This document shows, one piece after another, positions 9,943 to 18,313 of a stretch of DNA of 62,074 nt. The notes under the pieces are model-generated. The model worked only from the letters and a program-made list of their open reading frames with translations, was not told the origin of the DNA and searched no databases. Position numbers and translations under genes: made by a program. The stretch lies in contig QUFP01000023.1 in assembly GCA_003478935.1 (NCBI GenBank), positions 1 through 62,074 on the forward strand, given 5' to 3'. Source of the stretch: Firmicutes bacterium AF25-13AC. GTDB taxonomy: Bacteria > Bacillota > Clostridia > Lachnospirales > Lachnospiraceae. Every line of letters starts with the position of its first letter. Position 1 is the stretch's first letter.

Positions 9943-10088
9943 AAAGCTACAAAATCCGATTGTGCTTGCACAATGAGGATTTTGAGCTTGAGACCCGCAA
10001 AACCATGAGGATGCAGCGATTTTCAAAGAAAATCAGCGAATCCGAATGGTTTTAGAATTGCGAGAATTGCGAAGCAATGAAGCAATTT
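9943..10088 (+). ncRNA. Candidate structured RNA family 1, copy 1
   Basis: The element has three parts. A long hairpin at 9943-9990 is capped by GTG-CTTG-CAC. Next comes GAGACCCG, then AAAACCAT/ATGGTTTT enclosing GGAT/ATCC and an inner hairpin. Last is a GAATTGC/GCAATTT stem holding a further hairpin. A second copy at 36962-37104 has a nearly identical skeleton, but its stem bases change in pairs. It begins 12 bp after the permease stop, so it may be a 3' UTR or an independent RNA. No coding potential is seen. Confidence 0.6.
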
Positions 10089-10129
10089 ATAGGCTTATAG
10101 TAAGCCCAGCAAACAAGAAAGGAAAAAAT

Positions 10130-10807
10130 ATGCCGAAGAAATTTTATGCCGTCCGAAAAGGACGTAAGACTGGAATTTTTACCACATGGGACGAGTGCCG
10201 TGCGCAGGTGCATGGCTTTCCGTGTGCGGAATATAAAAGCTTTCCAACAATGGAAGGCGCAAAAGGATTCATGGAGCTTGGGATGGAAGGTGAAAATCAG
10301 CTGCCATTCGATGAAGATACTAAACAGCCATCTAATAATGCAAATTCGTCAATTGATTCCAATCAAATCACACAGACCATATCAAACGAGCCAGAACTAG
10401 TTGCTTACGTTGATGGTAGCTACGATCAGTCCACCAAGCGTTTCTCTTATGGAATGGTAATATTGGAAAATGGCGAAGAAAAAGCCTTTAACAAAAGCTT
10501 TTCTGATCCTAGCCTTGCAGGTATGAGAAACGTAGCAGGTGAGATCATGGGAGCCAGAGCTGCTATGGAATATGCGATTGCAAATAATAAGAGGAGATTA
10601 GTCATTTATCACGATTATGAAGGTATCGCAAAATGGCCGCTTGGTATATGGAAAACAAATAAAGAAGGAACAATTGCCTATAAAGCTTATTACGACGAAG
10701 CCAAAACAAAAGTCTCAATTCGCTTCCAGAAGGTGACAGGTCATTCAGGAGACAAATACAATGATTATGCTGACAAGCTTGCAAAGCAGGCGCTGGGGCT
10801 AGCGTGA
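10130..10807 (+). CDS. rnhA: Ribonuclease H1 with N-terminal viroplasmin-like hybrid-binding domain
   Basis: This 225-residue protein cuts the RNA strand of RNA-DNA hybrids. Residues 1-45 (KKFYAVRKGRKTGIFTTWDEC) form the caulimovirus viroplasmin/hybrid-binding domain. A low-complexity linker follows, then the RNase H fold from about residue 85. The acidic residues are visible: D in VDGSY, E in AGEIMGA, D in HDYEGI and D in YADKLA. ATG 10130 is chosen because the domain starts there and AAAGGAAAA precedes it. A longer reading frame from 10046 runs into RNA-like repeat sequence. Confidence 0.9.
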   Translation: MPKKFYAVRKGRKTGIFTTWDECRAQVHGFPCAEYKSFPTMEGAKGFMELGMEGENQLPFDEDTKQPSNNANSSIDSNQITQTISNEPELVAYVDGSYDQSTKRFSYGMVILENGEEKAFNKSFSDPSLAGMRNVAGEIMGARAAMEYAIANNKRRLVIYHDYEGIAKWPLGIWKTNKEGTIAYKAYYDEAKTKVSIRFQKVTGHSGDKYNDYADKLAKQALGLA

Positions 10808-10826
10808 TTAAATTACAAATTCAATA

Positions 10827-10855
10827 TTGCAAAACATAGGTTCTGATGATACAAT
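10827..10855 (+). promoter_or_regulatory. Promoter of the PD-(D/E)XK-like gene
   Basis: TTGCAA (10827-10832), 17-bp spacer, TACAAT (10850-10855). Confidence 0.5.
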
Positions 10856-10974
10856 GAAACTGAGAGGAGATCTTTTATACACGTACAAATGATAAAGCGG
10901 CATTAGCCATCAAAATACACCAGATAAAAGCCCCAATTTGGGAAATACATATAGAAAGAATTGGAGGACTTTTG

Positions 10975-11964
10975 ATGGTCAAACCAAAGGAAAAGCAGCC
11001 AGATGCAAAGATACAGTGGCATCCAGCATTCTGCGCAGCGGCAGAGCTTGAACTTCGCTTAAACAAAGCAGATCTCGAATTTAAACGAGAATACAATTTA
11101 AGCAAGAAGCCGCTGCAGATGGATCTGTTAATCATTGAGAAGCGAAAGAATGCGCAGATTCAAAACGAAATCGGAACGATCTTTCGCGGACATAATGTAA
11201 TTGAGTACAAGTCACCAGATGATGGCATGACGATTGATGATTTTTTCAAGACACTTGGATATGCCTGCTTGTACAAAGGATTGGGAGAGAAGGTCAATCA
11301 GATTCCATTAGAAGAACTGACAGTTTCCCTTTTCAGAGCATCAGCACCAAAGCAGCTGATGAAGCAGCTTATTGATTATGGATATAAAATTGAGCTACAC
11401 ACGTCTGGCATATACTATGTGCAAGGCTTTTCGATTCCAATCCAGATCATTGTAACAAAGGAACTTGATTCAAAGAATCATGAAAGTCTAAAGGTATTGT
11501 CGAGGAGCGCAGAGAAGGAAGATATCCAGAAGTTTACAGAACTGGCAAGAGACTTTTCAGAGCCGGGTGATAAGGAAAAGGCAGATGCAGTGTTGCAGGT
11601 AAGTGTAGCTGCAAACAGAGAAAAATATGACGAAGTCAGGAGGTCAGAAAATATGTGTGAAGCATTGCGAGAGCTTATGAAGGAAGAGATTGAGCAGGAA
11701 TTAGAAAAGGCACGTAAAGAAGGCCTGCGATTGGGAAAGGAGGAAGGTCGAGAGAAAGGCCGAGAAGAAGGCCGAGAAGAAGGCAGACAAGAAGGCCGAG
11801 AAGAAGGTCGAGAGGAAGGCAGACAAGAAAAAATTCAGGTAAAAAAAGAAATGGCCTATGAGCTTTATCACGAAGAAGGCTTTAGCATTGAGCGAATTGC
11901 AAAGTTAGTTAAGCAAGATCGTGAAACAGTAGAGCAGTGGCTGCAGGAAAAGACCAATGCGTAA
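10975..11964 (+). CDS. PD-(D/E)XK nuclease-like protein with repetitive charged tail
   Basis: This 329-residue protein of the Rpn/transposase-like nuclease group is common in gut Clostridia. A possible active site is D in QMDLLII followed by E and K in NVIEYKSPDD, within residues about 45-90. Residues about 245-285 are eight to ten tandem G-R-E/Q-E units, encoded by near-identical codons, so this stretch can expand or contract. The last 45 residues look like a helix-turn-helix (EEGFSIERIAKLVKQDRETVEQWL). ATG 10975 has GGAGGA upstream. Similar proteins are called DUF4351 or PD-(D/E)XK transposases. The function is unproven. Confidence 0.7.
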   Translation: MVKPKEKQPDAKIQWHPAFCAAAELELRLNKADLEFKREYNLSKKPLQMDLLIIEKRKNAQIQNEIGTIFRGHNVIEYKSPDDGMTIDDFFKTLGYACLYKGLGEKVNQIPLEELTVSLFRASAPKQLMKQLIDYGYKIELHTSGIYYVQGFSIPIQIIVTKELDSKNHESLKVLSRSAEKEDIQKFTELARDFSEPGDKEKADAVLQVSVAANREKYDEVRRSENMCEALRELMKEEIEQELEKARKEGLRLGKEEGREKGREEGREEGRQEGREEGREEGRQEKIQVKKEMAYELYHEEGFSIERIAKLVKQDRETVEQWLQEKTNA

Positions 11965-11997
11965 GTAAACTAACAAAAAATATATATAAACATATTT

Positions 11998-12034
11998 AGA
12001 GGGCAGACATCTGGTATGATCTGCCCTCTTTACT
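11998..12034 (+). terminator. Intrinsic terminator
   Basis: AGAGGGCAGA (11998-12007) pairs with TCTGCCCTCT (12020-12029), followed by a short T stretch. It ends the nuclease-like gene. Confidence 0.6.
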
Positions 12035-12112
12035 AAAATGAAAAATTATATTATTATAGTAGCATGGTCAAAAGTTCAATCTATCTGACAAAAACCTTGA
12101 AAGGGGGACTCC

Positions 12113-13398
12113 ATGGACTTTTTGGAAGCACAAAATTATCTGGAAAAGGTGCGAAGTCAAAAGGGAATCGTTCTGGGACTTGACACAATGCGCCATCTGA
12201 TGGCTAAACTTAATAATCCGCAGGATAAAGTCAAATTTATTCAGGTTGCAGGAACAAACGGCAAGGGATCAACAGCTGCCTATCTCACTTCAATCTTATC
12301 AGAGGCAGGAATTAAAGTAGGAAGATATACATCTCCGGCTGTATTTTCAAGCACAGAGCAGTATTTCGCATGTGGAAGCTGTATAAGTGAAAGCGAATAT
12401 GCACAAGGCATGACAGCAGTGGCAGAGGCTGCAGCGAGTCTTGACGGCGAAACACCTACTGCTTTTGAACAGGAAACAGCATTGGCGTTTTGGTATTTTG
12501 CCAAAAAAGGCTGCGAGCTGGCAATTTTAGAGGCAGGTCTTGGCGGTGACATGGATGCTACAAATATTGTAACGACAACAGTATGCAGTATCATAACATC
12601 AATTAGCATGGATCATTGCCGTATCCTTGGAAATAAGATCAGCGAGATTGCAGCACATAAGGCTGGTATTATAAAGCCGGGTGCACCTGTTATTTGCATC
12701 GAGCAGAGGGAAGATGCGATGGAGCCAATTCGTGCAGCAGCAAAAGCAGCAGATACGCCGCTTTACGAGGTACACCGCGATGAGGTGCGTCAGATATTTT
12801 CTGATAAGCGAGAGAGCATTGTATTTTTCCGAGAATTTGAAAATCTGCATTTAAAGATGCTTGGAAGTTGTCAGCCTGAGAATGCTGCACTTGCCGTACA
12901 GGCAGCAAGCGTACTTAGCCGCAGCTATCCAATTGAAAAAAAGCACATTTATGATGGCATTGAAAAAACACGCTGGGGCGGACGCTTTGAGCTTCATAGC
13001 GGTTCACCTGATATAATATTAGATGGTGCGCATAATCCAGATGGCATAAGACGCCTCGTGAGTCTGTAAATCAAATGTTTGGTGCAGTGCCGATTTGCTA
13101 TGTCTGTGGTGTTCTGGCAGATAAAGATTACGAAAAAGAAATTGAAATTTTATTTGGCCGCGCATCAAACGTGTTTACTGTGACACCGCCATCACCAAGG
13201 GCGATGAAAAGTACAGATTTAAAGGCTGCTATAAAAGAACGTTTTCCACAGTTAAAGGTTACTTCATTTGACAGTGAGGATGGTATTGAAAAAGCAATGG
13301 AAGCGGCTGTATCGCAGAACAATCCAGTGGTTGTGTGCGGAACTCTTACAATTCTTGCAAGGGTAAAAGAGTGGATGAATTGCAATAACCGGCTGTAA
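12113..13398 (+). CDS. folC: Folylpolyglutamate synthase/dihydrofolate synthase, frameshifted
   Basis: FolC joins glutamate to dihydropteroate and folates, a Mur-ligase-type reaction. The ATP loop AGTNGKGSTAAYLTSIL lies near residue 43, the AFEQETALAFWYF region follows, and LDGAHNPDGIRRL starts the C-terminal ligase domain. The frame closes at 13069, but the protein continues one frame away from about 13061 (NQMFGAVPICYVCGVLADKDYEKEI) to 13398. One missing base near 13060 explains it, restoring RRLCESVNQMFG. It is first in the folC-folE-folP-folBK cluster, with AAGGGGGA before ATG 12113. Confidence 0.88.
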
Positions 13399-13423
13399 AC
13401 AAACAAAATAGAGACGAGGAATT

Positions 13424-13975
13424 ATGGATAAAGAAAAGATTGAACAGGCTGTGCGCTTGTTTTTAGAAGGAATCGGTGAAGATCCAAACAGAGAGGGACT
13501 GTTAGGAACTCCCGACCGCGTTGCACGTATGTGCAGCGAAATATATGGCGGACTGGGGCAGGATGCAGGACAATATTTGCATACAACATTTGAAGCAAAG
13601 AATAACGAGCTGATATTAGAAAAAGATATTGATCTTTATTCAGTGTGTGAACATCATTTGCTCCCATTTTATGGAAAAGCACATATAGCATATATCCCAG
13701 ATGGCAGAGTTGCAGGACTTTCCAAGCTGGCAAGAACAATAGAAGTATTTGCAAAGCGCCCACAGATTCAGGAGCAGCTGACAGCTCAGACGGCTGATGC
13801 ACTTATGGAACATTTAAAGCCAAAGGGTGTTATGGTTGTAATAGAAGCAGAGCATATGTGCATGACAATGCGCGGCGTGAGAAAGCCAGGTACCAAGACG
13901 TTAACATATGTGTGCAGAGGCGTCTTTGAAAATAATGACGAGCTGATCAATCGTGTTTTGATGATGGTTCGCTAA
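13424..13975 (+). CDS. folE: GTP cyclohydrolase I
   Basis: This 183-residue enzyme turns GTP into dihydroneopterin triphosphate, the first step of folate synthesis. The zinc ligands are in [18 protein letters not shown] and CMTMRGV, and [18 protein letters not shown] is the family-typical N-terminus. It is full length for a homodecamer-forming type I enzyme. It starts 25 bp after folC behind GACGAGGAATT. Only 13 bp separate its stop from the folP start. Confidence 0.95.
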   Translation: MDKEKIEQAVRLFLEGIGEDPNREGLLGTPDRVARMCSEIYGGLGQDAGQYLHTTFEAKNNELILEKDIDLYSVCEHHLLPFYGKAHIAYIPDGRVAGLSKLARTIEVFAKRPQIQEQLTAQTADALMEHLKPKGVMVVIEAEHMCMTMRGVRKPGTKTLTYVCRGVFENNDELINRVLMMVR

Positions 13976-13988
13976 GTTGGAGGAAAAA

Positions 13989-14795
13989 ATGAGAATAGGA
14001 AACAGAGACTTTCAGACAAGCGGTCATACCTACGTAATGGGAATTTTAAATGTTACACCAGACTCATTTTCAGATGGTGGACGCTGGAATCATATGGACG
14101 ATGCACTTTTTCATGCACAGCGCATGATTGAAGAAGGTGCAGATATCTTAGATATTGGCGGCGAATCGACAAGACCTGGTTATACACGAATTTCAGATGA
14201 AGAGGAAATTTCTCGTGTGGCACCCGTTATCGAGGCATTAAAGAATCGTTTTGACATTCCAATTTCCGTAGATACTTATAAGTCAGAGGTGGCTAAAGCA
14301 GCTATTTTGGCTGGAGCTGATCTGATCAATGATATCTGGGGATTAAAGGCAGATAAAAAAATGGCAGAAGTGATTGCAAAGGCAAAGCTGCCGTCATGCC
14401 TTATGCATAATCGAGAGACAATGGATTATAACAACTTTTTAGAGGATGTTGTATCAGATTTGCAGGAGACATTAAATATTGCAAAAAAAGCAGGAATTTC
14501 AAAGGATACCATTATCCTTGATCCAGGCGTTGGTTTTGCAAAGAATTATGAGCAGAACTTAGCCATCACAAATCATCTTGAAGTATTAGATACACTTGGC
14601 TGCCCGGTGCTTCTTGGAACAAGCCGCAAATCAATGATTGGACTGACACTTGATTTGCCATCAGACCAGAGAGAAGAAGGCACTATGGTAACGACCGTCT
14701 GGGCAGTACAGAAGGGCTGTATGTTTGTACGTGTCCACAATGTACAGGCAAATGTGAGAGCAATTAAGATGGCAGAAGCACTGCTTAGAAACTAA
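13989..14795 (+). CDS. folP: Dihydropteroate synthase
   Basis: This 268-residue TIM-barrel enzyme joins dihydropterin pyrophosphate to p-aminobenzoate and is the sulfonamide target. Signatures are MGILNVTPDSFSDGG near residue 20 and DIGGESTRPG near residue 55, with the pterin-binding GTSRKSMIG near residue 220. ATG 13989 follows GGAGGAAAAA, so an in-frame TTG at 13977 is not needed. It lies between folE and folBK on one strand. Confidence 0.95.
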   Translation: MRIGNRDFQTSGHTYVMGILNVTPDSFSDGGRWNHMDDALFHAQRMIEEGADILDIGGESTRPGYTRISDEEEISRVAPVIEALKNRFDIPISVDTYKSEVAKAAILAGADLINDIWGLKADKKMAEVIAKAKLPSCLMHNRETMDYNNFLEDVVSDLQETLNIAKKAGISKDTIILDPGVGFAKNYEQNLAITNHLEVLDTLGCPVLLGTSRKSMIGLTLDLPSDQREEGTMVTTVWAVQKGCMFVRVHNVQANVRAIKMAEALLRN

Positions 14796-14859
14796 CGCTA
14801 CATGATATTGGAAAAACATTGCTTTAAATTTAATAATATAGAAGGAAATTTGATATAGA

Positions 14860-15681
14860 ATGGATAAAATAGAAATAAAGGGGCTTGAAGTATTTGCCCA
14901 TCATGGTGTGTATGAAGAGGAGCAGCGTCTAGGACAAAAATTTGTTGTGTCAGCTGTTTTATCTCTTGATACAACCGCAGCTGCACAGACAGATGATCTT
15001 GATAAGACAGTAAATTATGGAGCAATCTCAAGACAGATCACGCAGATTTTGCAGCGTGAAAACCATAAGCTCTTAGAGCGCGCAGCAGCAGTTACAGCTG
15101 AAGAAATTTTGCTGACAAATCCGCTCATTAACGGCATCACAATCAAAATTGAAAAGCCGTGGGCGCCTGTTGGTCTGCCGCTTGAAACTGTGGCAGTCGA
15201 GACAACAAGAAAGTGGCATACTGCATATATTGCGCTTGGCTCAAATCTTGGAGAAAAGAAAAACTATCTTGATGTTGCCATTGAAGAATTAAAAGCAGTA
15301 AAAGGCATTGAGATAGAAAGTGTTTCCGACTGGATTGAGACAGAGCCATATGGCTATCTTGATCAGCCAAATTTTTTAAATGGCTGTGCATGTCTTCGTA
15401 CCTGGCTGGAGCCATTTGCACTTTTAGATGTGCTTCAGAGTATTGAAGCAAAGGCAGGACGTGAGCGCAAGATTCATTGGGGACCGAGAACACTTGATTT
15501 AGATTTGCTTTTCTACGATGATCAGATCCTTGGAACAAAGAGACTGATTGTACCGCATCCAGAAATTGAAAAGAGAAGTTTTGTGTTAGTGCCGATGGCA
15601 CAGATTGCACCATGGCTTCGTCATCCGGTAAGTAAAAGCACGATCAAACAGCTGCTTGAAGAATTGAACGCAGAGCAGTAA
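14860..15681 (+). CDS. folK: Bifunctional dihydroneopterin aldolase / HPPK
   Basis: This is a fusion of FolB (residues about 1-117) and FolK (about 120-273). FolB, with EVFAHHGVYEEEQRLGQKF, cleaves dihydroneopterin to hydroxymethyl-dihydropterin. FolK, with AYIALGSNLGEKKNYL and WGPRTLDLDLLFYDD (its Mg-binding aspartates), adds pyrophosphate from ATP. The two act in sequence just before FolP, so the fusion fits the cluster. The start follows AGAAGGAAATTTGATATAGA. There is a 64-bp gap after folP with no terminator. Confidence 0.93.
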   Translation: MDKIEIKGLEVFAHHGVYEEEQRLGQKFVVSAVLSLDTTAAAQTDDLDKTVNYGAISRQITQILQRENHKLLERAAAVTAEEILLTNPLINGITIKIEKPWAPVGLPLETVAVETTRKWHTAYIALGSNLGEKKNYLDVAIEELKAVKGIEIESVSDWIETEPYGYLDQPNFLNGCACLRTWLEPFALLDVLQSIEAKAGRERKIHWGPRTLDLDLLFYDDQILGTKRLIVPHPEIEKRSFVLVPMAQIAPWLRHPVSKSTIKQLLEELNAEQ

Positions 15682-15768
15682 ATAAGAAACAGTTCACTGT
15701 GAGAAGCATAGTTGCTTGCAAAATAGCATTAACAAAAATACAGGTTATAAGTGAGGAATAAAAAATAT

Positions 15769-16899
15769 ATGTTAGATTTATCAGAATCAAGAGCACAGAT
15801 TGACGTGATAGATAAAGAAATCACACGCCTGTTTCAGAAACGAATTGATGTCTGCAGGGATGTAGCCGCATACAAGATACAGAATAATAAAAAGGTGCTT
15901 GATAAAACAAGAGAAAACCAGAAGCTAGAAGCTTTGTCAAAGCTTGCAGAGGATGGTTTTAAAGAACATGGCATCTGCGATTTGTTTACACAGGTCATGG
16001 CAATTTGCCGCAAGCGTCAGTATCAGATCATGAAGGAAGAGGGCGTTGCTCAGCCGGTTCCATTTGACTGTGTGGATGAGATTGACAAAACAAATGCGAC
16101 TGTTGTATTTCAGGGAGTAGAGGGAGCATACAGTCATGCTGCTTCCATGGCATATTTTGGAGACTTGGCAACATATTTTCATGTGCCAAACTTCGAGGAG
16201 GTCATGAAGGCAGTTGCAAATAAAGAAGCTGATTTTGGCGTGCTGCCTCTTGAAAATTCCAGTGCCGGACAGGTTGGTGATGTGTATGATCTTTTGACAC
16301 GCTACGATAATACTATTGTAGGCGAGTATTATCTTCCTGTACGTCATTGTCTGCTAGGATTAAAGGGTGCAGACATAGATAAGATTCAGACAGTTTACTC
16401 TCATCCGCAGGGACTTATGCAGTGTGGAAAATTTTTAAATGAGCATTCATCATGGCAGCAGATCAGTCAGGCAAATACGGCAATGGCTGCACAGAAGGTC
16501 ATTAAGGAAAATAATCCAAAGACAGCTGCAATAGCAAGCGAAACAGCGGCAAAGCTGTATGGATTAGAGATTCTTGAGGAAGGAATCAATGACAACAAGA
16601 CTAATACAACAAGATTTATTATTGTAAGCAGAAAAAAATGCTACCGCAGGGATGCATCAAAGATTTCTATCATGTTTGAGATTCCTCATGAGAGCGGAAG
16701 TTTGTACACGATTTTGTCTCATATGATTTATAATGATTTGAATATGACAAAAATCGAATCAAGACCGATTCCAGAGCAGCCATTTGAGTATCGCTTCTTT
16801 GTTGATTTCGAAGGAAATCTGGCTGATGCAGCTGTAGAAAATGCGATTCTTGGCATCAAAGAAGAGGCTGCACGCTTGAAAATCTTGGGAAATTATTAA
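15769..16899 (+). CDS. pheA: Bifunctional chorismate mutase/prephenate dehydratase
   Basis: This P-protein of about 376 residues makes phenylpyruvate from chorismate. Residues 1-90 are an AroQ chorismate mutase (SRAQIDVIDKEITRLFQKRI). The dehydratase domain follows (VVFQGVEGAYSHAA, VLPLENSSAGQV, and TTRFI with its key Thr-Arg). A C-terminal ACT domain (HESGSLYTILSHMIYNDLNMTKIESRP) binds phenylalanine for feedback control. ATG 15769 has GAGG 12 bases upstream; GTG 15751 is an alternative. Confidence 0.92.
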   Translation: MLDLSESRAQIDVIDKEITRLFQKRIDVCRDVAAYKIQNNKKVLDKTRENQKLEALSKLAEDGFKEHGICDLFTQVMAICRKRQYQIMKEEGVAQPVPFDCVDEIDKTNATVVFQGVEGAYSHAASMAYFGDLATYFHVPNFEEVMKAVANKEADFGVLPLENSSAGQVGDVYDLLTRYDNTIVGEYYLPVRHCLLGLKGADIDKIQTVYSHPQGLMQCGKFLNEHSSWQQISQANTAMAAQKVIKENNPKTAAIASETAAKLYGLEILEEGINDNKTNTTRFIIVSRKKCYRRDASKISIMFEIPHESGSLYTILSHMIYNDLNMTKIESRPIPEQPFEYRFFVDFEGNLADAAVENAILGIKEEAARLKILGNY

Positions 16900-16910
16900 T
16901 ACTAGGGTTA

Positions 16911-16956
16911 AAAGCTCACAAGCCGATCGTGCTTGCACGAAAAGGATTGTGAGTTT
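16911..16956 (+). repeat. Partial copy of RNA family 1 (first hairpin only)
   Basis: Imperfect arms AAGCTCACAA and TTGTGAGTTT enclose TCGTG-CTTG-CACGA, the same apical design as at 9943 and 36962. Short outer arms AATACT (16897) and AGTATT (16961) extend it. The GAGACCCG part is absent. It could end pheA transcription, but no T-run follows. Confidence 0.5.
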
Positions 16957-16991
16957 GGTAAGTATTAGTTAACATTATAGAGGAAAATGAC

Positions 16992-18290
16992 ATGAACAGA
17001 TTATTATTATACAGAAACTTTGAACACGAAGATCTGGTTTACCAGATGAGAACATTGGCAAAAAAGGCACAGATTGATGCGCTTACCGAGGATGATTTAG
17101 AATGCTATGAAAACTGCATCCATCAGATGATCGAGATGGCAGCAGCCTATGGACTGCAGGAAAATCTGTGGCACAGCGTACTTGCATGTATATTGGCAAA
17201 TGCAGAAAATGCGTTTTCTAAGGCCTGTGAGAAAAAGGGTCTTCCGCAGGGAACATTATCAAAGCTTGTTCTTCCAGATATTTCATTTTGGAAAGAAATG
17301 TTTGTAGTAAGCCTTGAAGATTTAGACCGTGCATTTGGATGCAGCTTGGCAGCTCTTTTGGAGAATTATGTAAACTCTAATACAAATGGTCATGTATTTA
17401 ACAAGCGTATTCGCGACAGCATCACAGAGCTTGGAAAAAATCTTGGTGCATGTGACAGTGAGGAAGATTTTTTACATACGCTGACAGATTTTTATCGCGA
17501 TTATGGTGTTGGAAAGCTTGGTCTTCATAAGGCATTCCGCATAGGCCAGGATAATGATGGAGAGCCAATCATCGAGCCAATCACATGTACTGAGCATGTG
17601 CATTTAGATGATCTTGTAGGTTACGAGCGTCAGAAGAAAAAGTTAGTTGATAATACACTTAGTTTTGTTAATGGACAGGCCGCAAACAATTGCCTTTTGT
17701 TTGGTGATGCCGGAACAGGAAAATCCTCTAGCATAAAGGCAATCATGAACGAGTTTTATTCTAAGGGACTTCGTCTGATCGAGGTGTATAAGCATCAGTT
17801 CAAAGATTTGCCAAAAATTATTTCTCAGATTAAAAGCCGCAATTATAAATTCATCATTTATATGGATGATTTGTCATTTGAGGAGTTTGAGATCGAGTAC
17901 AAATATTTAAAGGCTGTTATCGAGGGCGGTCTTGAGACAAAACCAGATAATGTGCTGATTTATGCTACAAGTAATCGCCGTCATTTAATTAAGGAAAGCT
18001 TCGATGATGTAAAGGATTATAAGCCAGAGCTTCATTCTTCAGACACAGTGCAGGAAAAGCTGTCTTTGGTGGCACGTTTTGGCGTAACTATCTATTATGG
18101 TGCACCAGAAAAGCAGGAGTACGATGATATCGTGATCAATCTTGCAAAAAAGAATGGCATCGAAATGGACACAGACGAGCTTTTGTTAGAGGCAGGCAGA
18201 TGGGAATTAAATCATGGAGGCAGAAGCGGAAGGTGTGCACAGCAGTTTATTATTTATCTGCTTGGACAAAAGGCATTAAAAAAACAGTAA
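16992..18290 (+). CDS. AAA ATPase of the DUF815 family
   Basis: This 432-residue protein has an alpha-helical N-terminal half and an AAA-type ATPase domain. Walker A is FGDAGTGKSSS near residue 238 and Walker B is IIYMDDLSFEEFE, followed by a sensor-like YATSNRRHLI. DUF815 proteins are widespread and of unknown role. In Clostridia they often sit by housekeeping genes. No membrane segment is seen. Only 23 bp separate it from ppx, so the two are probably cotranscribed. Confidence 0.82.
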   Translation: MNRLLLYRNFEHEDLVYQMRTLAKKAQIDALTEDDLECYENCIHQMIEMAAAYGLQENLWHSVLACILANAENAFSKACEKKGLPQGTLSKLVLPDISFWKEMFVVSLEDLDRAFGCSLAALLENYVNSNTNGHVFNKRIRDSITELGKNLGACDSEEDFLHTLTDFYRDYGVGKLGLHKAFRIGQDNDGEPIIEPITCTEHVHLDDLVGYERQKKKLVDNTLSFVNGQAANNCLLFGDAGTGKSSSIKAIMNEFYSKGLRLIEVYKHQFKDLPKIISQIKSRNYKFIIYMDDLSFEEFEIEYKYLKAVIEGGLETKPDNVLIYATSNRRHLIKESFDDVKDYKPELHSSDTVQEKLSLVARFGVTIYYGAPEKQEYDDIVINLAKKNGIEMDTDELLLEAGRWELNHGGRSGRCAQQFIIYLLGQKALKKQ

Positions 18291-18313
18291 AGCAATAGAA
18301 AGGACGTGAAATT

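Noticed and set aside
11740..11830. Short repeat in the nuclease-like gene as a CRISPR array
   Set aside because: The repeats are in frame, contiguous and without spacers.
12599..12908. Antisense frames in folC
   Set aside because: They overlap a well-conserved enzyme and show no start signals.
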